Shown here piece by piece: positions 18,153-26,634 of a DNA stretch of 64,000 nucleotides. Every line of letters starts with the position of its first letter. The stretch's first letter is position 1. The notes under the pieces were generated by a model. The model worked only from the letters and a program-made list of their open reading frames with translations. It had not been told where the DNA came from and did no database searches. The translations under genes and the position numbers were made by a program. Source of the stretch: JBGPTK01 sp963797765 (GTDB taxonomy: Bacteria; Acidobacteriota; Terriglobia; Acidiferrales; UBA7541); the NCBI GenBank assembly GCA_963797765.1, contig CAWCQU010000003.1, forward strand, positions 310,001 to 374,000, given 5' to 3'.

Positions 18153-19358
18153 CTAGGAATTTTCGCGGGCAAGGACCTGGAAGCGGAATTCCGCGCCGAA
18201 GCTTCCCGGGGCTGCTTCGTCAACGTTCTGGGAAATCGACCGTAACAAATAAAGCCAGAATGACGCCCGGTCCGCCAACGATCTGCCGTTTTGCGCCCCG
18301 CTCTTTCCTTTGCGGTTGAGCAAGCTTTCCACCTGCAAGTGAAAATGAAAAACGTCCCACAGGTTCGGCGCTTCCCATTCGATGGTTTCCCAGTCGTAGA
18401 CAAACAGCCGGCCATCCTCGGCTCGCGTGTTCCAGGGAGTGAAGTCTCCGTGCATAATGCCGCAGGCAATCTTGGTTCCGGCCAATACGCTGCTTGCTTT
18501 CTCCAGTGCCGCGTCTCCTAGCGCGCGTCGTTCGTCGCTCAAACGAGGCGCAGCCTTTAGCCAGCGGTTTGCCGTTTCCTTGATGATTACCTCAGCCGGC
18601 TTCACCACCTGCCTCGCTTTCCAGAGTGACTTCAAGAACGCATCGTGAATAGGACTGAACTCCGTTTGGCTGGAGCCGGCGGGGCCGCCGGTTTGAAACA
18701 GGAGGTGGCCGCTCTCCCACTCTCCGGTATGCAACACTTTGGGAAGGTGTGGCCGCAATTCAGGATAATTCCAAAGTCGCTGCAATGCGGACGCTTCGCG
18801 CCGAATTCGTCCGCTCGCCGCTTCCGTCAGAGGTAATTTGATATAGCCCAGGATCTCTGATCCCGGGCGCATCACCTGCACGGTCAATTTCCTGTACTTG
18901 CCCGGTGCGCCCAGAGACAAAGCAAAAATCGGGTCGCGTTCTCCGGTCACCTCACGGACCAGATCCTCGATAGGCAACGGCTTGCGTGAGGCCAACAGGA
19001 CCTGATTTTTTGACCAGCCCGTCCATCCCGCTTCCATCACCGTTACGGCTACATTCTTCAGGATTCGCGCCACGGGAGCATACGGCGTATAGATTCGAAA
19101 TCCTTCACGGGTCCGGCGCGGGTCTCCCAGGGGCAATAGCCAGCGCGGCTCACTGCGGGAGGGGAGCACCGCGAATTTGTGCGTGCGTGTGTACCCCTGA
19201 TCCGCCAGTTCTCGTGTCGTACTATTCCCGGAATCTGTGGAGATCACGGTCGGCGCCCCAACAGTGTCCTTCTCCGATGCGCAGCTTCCGCCGTGTACCG
19301 CGGGACCGTCGGGGTTACCGGTCAACTGGGCGAACGCTCGAAGAAGGACCTCGTTCAC
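18153..19358 (-). CDS. Aminoglycoside phosphotransferase (APH)/choline-kinase-like protein
   Basis: The 401-residue protein ends in an APH-like kinase domain. The Brenner motif is GIMHGDFTPWNTR, followed by the metal-binding Asp in LFVYDWETIEWE. The N-terminal 190 residues are a poorly conserved domain with no recognised motif. The start overlaps the stop of the preceding kinase-like gene (ATGA, 19355-19358). Such APH-fold proteins beside thymidylate-kinase-like proteins recur in EPS loci and may phosphorylate a sugar or lipid, but the substrate is not known. Antibiotic resistance is not a reasonable inference from this context. Confidence 0.75.
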   Translation of the reverse strand: MNEVLLRAFAQLTGNPDGPAVHGGSCASEKDTVGAPTVISTDSGNSTTRELADQGYTRTHKFAVLPSRSEPRWLLPLGDPRRTREGFRIYTPYAPVARILKNVAVTVMEAGWTGWSKNQVLLASRKPLPIEDLVREVTGERDPIFALSLGAPGKYRKLTVQVMRPGSEILGYIKLPLTEAASGRIRREASALQRLWNYPELRPHLPKVLHTGEWESGHLLFQTGGPAGSSQTEFSPIHDAFLKSLWKARQVVKPAEVIIKETANRWLKAAPRLSDERRALGDAALEKASSVLAGTKIACGIMHGDFTPWNTRAEDGRLFVYDWETIEWEAPNLWDVFHFHLQVESLLNRKGKSGAQNGRSLADRASFWLYLLRSISQNVDEAAPGSFGAEFRFQVLARENS

Positions 19359-20783
19359 AGCGAACCTCCAGAGATTCCAGATGGACGCGTGGCGAAGGAA
19401 GCCGCGTGCCGGGCCTCGATCCGCTGGCCCATTTGCTCGGTTACGACATGGCAGGCCGCTGCCAGTGCCTGCTCAATTCCGTGTTGTGTTTCGATGATGT
19501 GAGCGTTGTTCAGCGTCTTGGTAAGGCCTCGATATGCCACTCGCTGGCGCTGGAGTTCCGCGAGTGTTAGCTGCTGCTTGCGGGACAGGATCACATTTTC
19601 CGGGGCGTCGAGAATAAGCACAACCTGTTCGCGCTTGGGTATGAAGCGCAACAGAAACCTCAGCAGCCACTTCGAGCCGGAGTAGCGATAGCGCACCTGG
19701 TCCACCAACAAGTCGTAATAATATCGGTCGAAGATTACGAATTTAGATTGGGTCAGTTGAGGGCGAATGCGCACCGCGTGGCCCACCCAAAAGTCCAGGC
19801 AGAAACCAAGCAAATACAAGGTGGAAACGAATGCACTGCGCGGCGGATCATCGTGCGGATTGGCCTCTGATTTATCCCCATCCCGGATGGGAATCACCAC
19901 GCCCGGACGCCAGTGTGAAACGTGCTCGCCGCTGAAAAGGGGGGCCAGTGAGGTCATCATCCCGCTCACCAGGGTGCTTTTTCCCACCCCATCAGGGCCC
20001 AGTAATACCAGGGAAAGGCCAGTCGGCTGCTTCCAGCGCAGAATTTTTCGTCCTGCTTCGCCTCGGAAAAAACGCGCTGCCTGTGAAGGCTTCTTCAGAA
20101 ATTGCCTCCACGCAAGGGCCGGCCCGAGCTTCGTGAGCACTTCTTCCAGGCGTCCCGCTTGGCTCGCTTCGACGATCTGTTTCCCCAATCGGCTGCCGAC
20201 GAGTTCGCCTGCGATTCCTTCGGCGCCCGTTCTTCCGAGTTTCTCGACGAGGGCGTCAATTTGCCGTTCCTGCCGGGGGCTCACCGCTCCCGTGGCAATG
20301 CAATCTCAGAAGTGTGCAAGCGAAAGCCAGCGACGGATCGGCGATCCACAGATTTTTTGCCTTATGCCGGTTCTTGGGAGGTTCGAACACAAAATCGATT
20401 CGAATTGTCTTCAGCGAGAGATTTTCGAACCAGGCGAAAGTAAGGGCGCTCACTCGGGCGCTGTAGTTCAATTCTTGTACCAGCCGGTATCCGTCCTTGA
20501 TCAAAAGATCAAAGGCGGAATACAGTTTGGCGCGGTCGTCCGGATGAACGGCGAGTTCGATTGCAAATTCTTTTTGGCTTCGATCCAGGACTGCTTCCCA
20601 CCCCTGCATCGCGCAGTTGCGAACTTGCCTCTGCTCGAGCGTGATAAAAAGCGAGCGCACAAAGTGCGCCAGGCTTGGACGCGAAATCTGCGCACCGCTG
20701 GGAGTGAGCCGGATCGTCTCTCGCGTGCCGCTCGGAATGCTTGCATTTTGAGCAGCGGCGTTTAAGTTCATAAATTCATTCAT
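19355..20783 (-). CDS. Nucleotidyltransferase-like/thymidylate kinase-like fusion (paralogue B), frameshifted
   Basis: An N-terminal nucleotidyltransferase-like domain (20783 to about 20300) is joined to a P-loop kinase domain once one T is removed at 20302-20303 (+ strand AA). The join then reads LLRCIATGAVSPRQERQ. The kinase part has an intact Walker A (GPDGVGKST) and a DRYYYDLLVDQ motif as in thymidylate kinases. The NTase acidic pair is degenerate: AIELAVHP where paralogue A has DVDLVVHP. Without correction it is two ORFs (20256-20783 and 19355-20284). It lies 22 bp after paralogue A and overlaps the APH-like gene. It is perhaps a nucleotide or sugar kinase for EPS; the function is unknown. 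Confidence 0.78.
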
Positions 20784-20804
20784 GCAGGTATTTGTGTTGC
20801 TGAT

Positions 20805-22209
20805 TTAGGATTGCACGCCGATCCAGCGGGCGTGCCGGTTTTGGAATCGCTGGGCAAGATGTTCCACGAACAATTGGGAAGCCTCTCGCACGGTCTGATC
20901 CATTTTCGAGTTGGAATCGACCAGGCGAACGCTCCGATAGGGCAGCAGAAATTCCCGTGAGCTCCCGTTCCCTGACTGCTTTTCTTTCCCCGCCGCCACT
21001 CTCGCATCTCCGGGCATCGCCTCTTCTTTCGAGCCCAGGAACAGAAGCAGATCAGGTTTAGGAGCGAATCGGCTGAGCAATCGCGCCATCCACACGGGGC
21101 CTTTCAGCTTTCCGGAAGTGGGGTCAACGAGGCCGTCATGGAAATAGCGGTCAAGCACGACCAGGTGAGTGCGCACGACCAGCGGCCGAATGTGAAATGC
21201 ATATCGCGCCCAGTAGTTGCAGAACCAAGCCACCAGGCCAATGCTCGATCCCAAAGTTCCCTTGGAATGTCCGTAGACAAAGGTTTCGACCGATTCCGGA
21301 TCATTTCCGGCAACCGCGGGACGCTGCCGCCATCGGATGTTGCTTTCCCCAAACGCGGGAGTAAGCACTTCCACCACTCGCTGATAGACATTGCCTTCCC
21401 GCAGAGAACTGGTTCCCAACAGCGCCAGCGTTAAGCCGGTCGGTTGAAACCAGCGCCGGGCCAGACGCAAATCATTTGCCAGTACGTAGCGAACCAGGTT
21501 GAAAGGGTTGCGAATGTAGCTCTTCAGAGAGAAAACTCTTTCGGAGCGGCCGAAGCACGGGACCCAGATTCGCTTTTTCGCATGCCTCAAGCACCGCCTC
21601 GCTTCGTTCCTCGCCGAATAGTTCCGTGATAATTTCCTTCGCTCGCTCGCGCCCCACTCTCCCGACCAGCAATTGGTAGCGCAATTCACGGGACGCTTTG
21701 AAGGATCCTTTCAGCATCTTCTTCACGAGCAGGTAAGCCAGCTCTACCCCGGGATCTGACACCCACATGTTGCCTTGCATTTGGCGCCCGGCGAGAAGCT
21801 CCTCGCCGGATTTCCAAATCAGGCCGCTTTGGCGGTGTTCGAAGGCGATATCAACCATCACGGTTCTCATCGCGAGGTCTTCGAACCAGGCGAACACGAA
21901 CGCGTAGGCGTTTACTTCATGATTCAACAGATGAATCGGCGTGTAGCCTCGCTTCAGGAGCGCTTGCCAGACGAAGCGCAGTTTGCCCGCGTCTTTTGGG
22001 TGGACCACCAAGTCCACGTCGTGGTCAGTGTGCAGTTCATCGAGAAGGGCATCCCAGCGCTGCAGAACGCAGTACCGGATCCCTTCCTGGCCAAGTGCGC
22101 AAAACAGGCAGCTCAGGAAATCCAGCTCTCCGGGCTGTGCGATTTGCGCGGATGCTGTGGAGCGAGTTTCCATCGCCCGCCCGTTGCCGTTTCCGTTTTT
22201 GGCTGACAT
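20805..22209 (-). CDS. Nucleotidyltransferase-like/thymidylate kinase-like fusion (paralogue A), frameshifted
   Basis: This is a tandem paralogue of the next gene. The N-terminal NTase-like domain keeps the acidic motif DVDLVVHPKDAGKL. A one-base indel near 21524-21536 separates it from a C-terminal kinase-like domain that continues LKSYIRNPFNLVRYVLAND. In that domain the P-loop is absent: GTSSLREGNVYQ replaces GPDGVGKSTLV, while DRYFHDGLVDP is kept. The kinase half is therefore probably catalytically dead or altered. The ATG at 22209 is preferred; a TTG at 22251 is also possible. Read literally, the gene is split into 21472-22251 and 20805-21689. Confidence 0.75.
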
Positions 22210-22303
22210 GTCGAAAGTTTTTAGCTTTTCTTTCACGATGATTGCGTCCAACCGCGTTCCGTCTCTACTGCCTAGTTCCGCTGATCCCCGGTTGCAATGA
22301 AGA

Positions 22304-23839
22304 TCAGGCGGCTCCCAATCCTTTCAGCACAGCAGGAATGGTCCGGATTAGAATCTGCAGGTCGAGCCACAGGGAGCGGTGATCGATGTATTGCATATCC
22401 AGCGCCATCCACTCCTCGAACGGGATGCTGCTCCGGCCATTCACCTGCCAAAGACACGTAAGTCCTGGGCGAACGCAGAAGCGCCGGCGCTGCCAGTCCT
22501 GCCGGAAGCCAAGGTAGTCGCGCACGGGAAGCGGACGGGGGCCCACCAGGCTCATATCGCCTTTCAAGACGTTGAAGAGTTGTGGAAGCTCGTCGATGCT
22601 GGCTTTCCGTAAGAATTTTCCAAGCCCCGTCACTCGAGGATCGTTCTTGATTTTGAACACCGGTCCGCTGACTTCATTCAAGTGGTTGATCTCGGCTAAT
22701 TTCTCTTCGGCGTCGATTACCATGGTCCGGAATTTGTAGACCGAAAATATCCTCTTGTTGAACCCCAGCCGTTTCTGCGCGAAGACGACCGGGCCCGGCG
22801 ATGTGAGCTTGATGAGGATAGCCACGACGATGAACACCGGCAAAAGCGCAATCAGTCCTATCAACGACAGCGTGAAATCAAACGCACGCTTGACGAACAG
22901 GGACAAATATTCCGGCGTCCGCGGATAAATCATGATGAAGGAATTGCCCGCCAGTTCATCGGTCCTGGTATGCGCCAGTTTCGCACTCACGATGCTTGAG
23001 ATAAATCGAATCACCAGTCCCTGCTCTTCGCAGATTGCACCGATCTCCGAAGCGTGGGCGTAATGGGATTGCATCGGCAGCGCCACAACCACTTCATCCA
23101 CCACGTTCTCGCGCAAAAACTCCCGGAAGTTTCTCAGTGCGCAGACGAGTTGGTAACCGGCTTTTTCCACTTCCGCCACGCCGCTCCAGTCCTCATCGGC
23201 GAATCCGATGATCCGGTAACCGAGCCCCGGATTTGCCTCGATGTCGCGGGCAAACTCGATCGCTCTTGAATTTGTCCCTGCGATCAGAATGTGCCGGAGA
23301 TTGCGGCCTCTCATCCGAATGCGTTCGAGCGCCGCCCGCACGAACTTGCGGATCACCACCACCGTCACGGTATCGACAGCCCAGAAAGTTGCGAGGAAGG
23401 GAAGAGTCAGCGACGGCAGGTGGAACATCTGGCGGGCGAGGAAAAGAATGGCGACGCCCATCGTTGTGGCTTCCAGCACTTCAAAAACTTCTTCCCATTT
23501 CCTGGAAAGCCGCTTGGAATCGTACAGCCCAAACGACGCGAATATCATGTGCCACATCACCAGAAAGAGGCAGAACAGCGTGAGCTCTTGGATGCTTACG
23601 CGCATCGCGAGAATCGCTCTGAGCGACATCCCACCGCCCGGCTCCATTCCGGGCACCAGAGCCAGGACAAAAGCTGCAGCCGCGATAGCCACTTCGAACA
23701 GCTTGTACAGATTCGGAAGTAATTGACGACGTGCGGTACCCACGGAATGCCTCAGTTGTTCTTTTGATTTGTAATTTAAATCGTGATCGAGGTTTGCAAC
23801 GAGAAGCGCTTCTAGCGATTGAATATTATTTTGCGCCAA
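22304..23839 (-). CDS. Undecaprenyl-phosphate sugar phosphotransferase (priming glycosyltransferase)
   Basis: This is a polyisoprenyl-phosphate hexose-1-phosphate transferase of 511 residues, the normal size for the WbaP/EpsE type. Four N-terminal membrane spans (about 47-150) are followed by a CoA_binding_3-like domain (ILIAGTNSRAIEFARDIE) and the bacterial sugar transferase core: KRAFDFTLSLIGLIALLP, YKFRTMVIDAEEKLAE, IDELPQLFNVLKGDMSLVGP and RPGLTCLWQVNGRSSI. It loads the first sugar phosphate onto undecaprenyl phosphate at the inner membrane. Its start overlaps the end of the CpsD-like gene by 28 bp. Confidence 0.94.
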   Translation of the reverse strand: MAQNNIQSLEALLVANLDHDLNYKSKEQLRHSVGTARRQLLPNLYKLFEVAIAAAAFVLALVPGMEPGGGMSLRAILAMRVSIQELTLFCLFLVMWHMIFASFGLYDSKRLSRKWEEVFEVLEATTMGVAILFLARQMFHLPSLTLPFLATFWAVDTVTVVVIRKFVRAALERIRMRGRNLRHILIAGTNSRAIEFARDIEANPGLGYRIIGFADEDWSGVAEVEKAGYQLVCALRNFREFLRENVVDEVVVALPMQSHYAHASEIGAICEEQGLVIRFISSIVSAKLAHTRTDELAGNSFIMIYPRTPEYLSLFVKRAFDFTLSLIGLIALLPVFIVVAILIKLTSPGPVVFAQKRLGFNKRIFSVYKFRTMVIDAEEKLAEINHLNEVSGPVFKIKNDPRVTGLGKFLRKASIDELPQLFNVLKGDMSLVGPRPLPVRDYLGFRQDWQRRRFCVRPGLTCLWQVNGRSSIPFEEWMALDMQYIDHRSLWLDLQILIRTIPAVLKGLGAA

Positions 23840-24696
23840 GTGGTTCGCTGCATGGCGTAGTGCAGCGTCTTGGTCCGTAGCTCGGCAAACTTCTCAGCCA
23901 AGTTCCAAGGCTGTTCGTTGAACACCACGCCCAGCACCCGGGCGCCGGCACAATGCAAATCGTCTTTCGCCTTCAGTGCCATTTTTGAGCTCGTGCTATT
24001 TGGCTGCATCACCAGGATCACGCCGTCCGTCTGGGCTGCGAGGAAGCTGAAATCGCGTTCGGCCGCCAATGGAGCGGCATTGATCAGCACATAATCGAAT
24101 TCCGTGCGCAATTCGGCTAGTAACGCCCGCAAACGATCCGAAGTCATGAATGACCGGAGGTTGATGTTCCCGCCAGTTGATCCAGCGGGCAGGAGCCACA
24201 AGTTTCCAGTGCCGATGCGTTGGACGAAATTCTGCGCCGGCTTCGATTCGCTATAAGCTTCCCGGAGTCCCCTCGATCCATCCGCTTTGAAGCAACTGTG
24301 CAGCGAAGGATGCGGCAGGTTCGCATCCACAACGCAGACGGAGCCCTTCACTTGGCTGGAGAGATGCTCGGCCGAGCGCGCGCAAATCCAGCCATATTTG
24401 CTCTCGTCAGCTACGCCGCAAAACACAATCATCTGCGGCGCTGCCTGCCGGTTTGCCAGAAACATTCGCTGAACCAATTTGTAAGTTTCTTCCCTCGAGA
24501 AACGGCTTGGAACGGCTTGCGGCTGTTCAAGAGGGAAAGGCTTCGCCGCTATCGAAGTATTGAGCAAATCCTGGCCGCGATTGGCCTGCCGCAACACTTC
24601 ATGCATCTTGCTGTTCGAAGCGGCGGCCGAGAAGGCCTGGTCGAGCAGCCCCTTCTCTCTTTGCGCCTGTCGTAGAAGTTCGAAGTTTTTGCTCAT
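23812..24696 (-). CDS. CpsD/CapB-like tyrosine-kinase-fold ATPase with degenerate Walker A
   Basis: The 294-residue protein has the shape of a cytoplasmic BY-kinase/CpsD, with Walker A' VCVVDANLPHPSLH and Walker B-like DYVLINAAPL. The expected P-loop, normally followed by Ser/Thr after Lys, reads GVADESKYGWICAR. There is no Tyr cluster at the C-terminus. It may therefore be a regulatory or inactive member that partners with the Wzz-like protein to set chain length. It lies between the AAA ATPase and the priming transferase gene. Assignment to the family is secure; enzymatic activity is doubtful. Confidence 0.82.
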   Translation of the reverse strand: MSKNFELLRQAQREKGLLDQAFSAAASNSKMHEVLRQANRGQDLLNTSIAAKPFPLEQPQAVPSRFSREETYKLVQRMFLANRQAAPQMIVFCGVADESKYGWICARSAEHLSSQVKGSVCVVDANLPHPSLHSCFKADGSRGLREAYSESKPAQNFVQRIGTGNLWLLPAGSTGGNINLRSFMTSDRLRALLAELRTEFDYVLINAAPLAAERDFSFLAAQTDGVILVMQPNSTSSKMALKAKDDLHCAGARVLGVVFNEQPWNLAEKFAELRTKTLHYAMQRTTWRKIIFNR

Positions 24697-24705
24697 ATCA
24701 GGAAC

Positions 24706-26625
24706 TTAGCGAGGGACTTGCTGATCGGTAGCCGGAGTGTTGGAGTCATTGGTCTCGCGGGCCGTATGCGGCATTTGAATCTTCTGTCCGACCACGATCA
24801 AATTCGGATCTTTGATTGCGGGATTGAGCGCTTGAATCTCCGCTAACGCTTTCTCATTGTAGGTTCCGATGTGCTTCTGCGCGAGATTGGAAAGCGTTTC
24901 GTCCGCCTGGACCACGATGGTCACCGGCGCTTTGCCGGCAGGTTTGGAAGTCGCAGCCTCCGCAGCTATTGGCGTCTTCACTTCAGGCTCCAGCACCGAT
25001 TTCTCCGGCTCAATCGCAGGCGTCGCGCGAACAGCAGTTAGGTGCCGGTTTGGCCACAGGAACGCCAGGCCCAGTAACAGCACCAAGCCGTAGGAAAAAG
25101 CGCCTTTGCGATAGATTCTCCGCCACACCTGCCCGCTTCTTTGAAAAATGGAGACGGAAGGATTCTGCATTGCCGGCTGAACTTTTTCCATGGCAGCCAC
25201 GCCTGTTTGTGGCAGGGAAGCGTGCGATTCTTTTTCGCCACCACTTACTTGCTTCCATTTTTTCCCGGTGCTCTGTTCAGCGGTTTCTTTGTGCCCTCGC
25301 TGCACCGCTTCCGATTGAGCAGGGGTGCTTGCTGGTTCGTCAGAAACCGCCAGCGGCGCTGTCTCGCTCTCCTTCCTCTGTTGTTCTGGGCGAGAGGCCT
25401 CCTGCTTCTTCAAATTGATCCGGAATTCTTTCGCCTCCGGAGCAGATCTCTCGTTCTCACCGAGTTCGACCGCGGATTTGTTCCGCGAATCCCCGTCCGT
25501 TTCCACCTTCGAATCGGTATCAATTTGCACTTCTTCGACTGGAATATTTTCGGCTGGGTTGGGCATCTCTACTTGGCCAATTGTCGGTCGCGCAGACTCC
25601 ATGCGCTCTCGAGGATTCCGCTCTCCCTCGCGCTGATTCGATGGGCCCCGGTGCCGATCCGCAGCCGGAAGTTCGGTCGAAGGAGATGTGCGAAGCTCGC
25701 GCACGGCCCGTGCCGCTGCCTGCACTTCCCGGTCAACTACATCGGATTTCCAATTTGATTCGGCGACAGGGGAAGAGATAGGAGTCACGTAGCGAGCTGC
25801 ATCCCGCAACGAGCCGAGCAGATCCAGGTTCAAATCTGACAGGATTTCTCGAACGGTTGCTGCATCGATCTTCCTTTGCCCTTTGGCAAATCCCAGTGAC
25901 ATCGCATTGAAGCACAGATTATTGATGTTTCTCGGAATCCCTCCGCTCTGCACCGCAATTAGTGCCAGCGCATCGTAAGTGAAGATCGGGTCTCCGTTGT
26001 GCCCCGCCACAGCCAGCCGGTGGTCGATATACATCACCGTTTCCGCCGGAGTAAACGGTTCCAGCCGGCTGACGATCGAGATGCGCTGCCGGAGTTGAGC
26101 CAGGCCGGGGCGAGATAGTTTGTCCGCCAGTTGCGGCTGTCCGGCAAGCACGATTTGCATCAATTTTGCTTGCGGCGTTTCAAAATCAGACAGCAGACGG
26201 ACCGTCTCCAGGACGGAGTCTTCCAGATTCTGGGCCTCATCGATCACCAGAATAAATCGCTTCCCGGCGCGCGCATCGTTAATCAGCACTTCGTTTAGTT
26301 TTTCGTGCATGCGGGCCAGGTTTTGATCGCCAGCGTCGATCCCGAGGTCGGAGAGCAAATAGCGGAACAGCTCGCGGGAATCACACTGTGTTTGGAACAA
26401 GAAAGCCGTATGCGCTGTGCTCCGTAGCCGTTCCAGTAGGTGGAAGAGCAGAGTCGTCTTACCCATCCCAGGCGGAGCGATCAGGGTCAGAAATCCCCGT
26501 GACGTTTCCAGCCCGTAATAGAGCGAAGACAATGCTTCACGGTGCGTCGAGCTGATGTAGAGGAAACGCGGATCGGGCGTAACCCCGAATGGCTGCTCGT
26601 GAAGTCCGTAGAATTCCAGAAACAT
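24706..26625 (-). CDS. ExeA-like AAA ATPase with C-terminal LysM domain (EPS-locus secretion ATPase)
   Basis: The 639-residue protein starts MFLEFYGLHEQPFGVTPDPRFLY, the signature of ExeA/GspA-type and XrtA-locus ATPases. Walker A APPGMGKTT is near 51-59 and Walker B is FILVIDEAQN. The AAA domain ends near residue 280 and a long charged, Glu/Ser-rich linker follows. A single membrane span (FSYGLVLLLGLAFLWP) leads to a periplasmic LysM-type domain (ADETLSNLAQKHIG to QKIQMP) that could bind peptidoglycan. It could energise or anchor EPS export through the wall. No exosortase gene is seen in the window. Confidence 0.88.
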   Translation of the reverse strand: MFLEFYGLHEQPFGVTPDPRFLYISSTHREALSSLYYGLETSRGFLTLIAPPGMGKTTLLFHLLERLRSTAHTAFLFQTQCDSRELFRYLLSDLGIDAGDQNLARMHEKLNEVLINDARAGKRFILVIDEAQNLEDSVLETVRLLSDFETPQAKLMQIVLAGQPQLADKLSRPGLAQLRQRISIVSRLEPFTPAETVMYIDHRLAVAGHNGDPIFTYDALALIAVQSGGIPRNINNLCFNAMSLGFAKGQRKIDAATVREILSDLNLDLLGSLRDAARYVTPISSPVAESNWKSDVVDREVQAAARAVRELRTSPSTELPAADRHRGPSNQREGERNPRERMESARPTIGQVEMPNPAENIPVEEVQIDTDSKVETDGDSRNKSAVELGENERSAPEAKEFRINLKKQEASRPEQQRKESETAPLAVSDEPASTPAQSEAVQRGHKETAEQSTGKKWKQVSGGEKESHASLPQTGVAAMEKVQPAMQNPSVSIFQRSGQVWRRIYRKGAFSYGLVLLLGLAFLWPNRHLTAVRATPAIEPEKSVLEPEVKTPIAAEAATSKPAGKAPVTIVVQADETLSNLAQKHIGTYNEKALAEIQALNPAIKDPNLIVVGQKIQMPHTARETNDSNTPATDQQVPR

Positions 26626-26634
26626 CGATTCTCC

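Noticed and set aside
19767..20765. 332-residue forward frame opposite the kinase-like genes
   Set aside because: Composition is Arg/Ser-rich and it overlaps the conserved P-loop protein in antisense.
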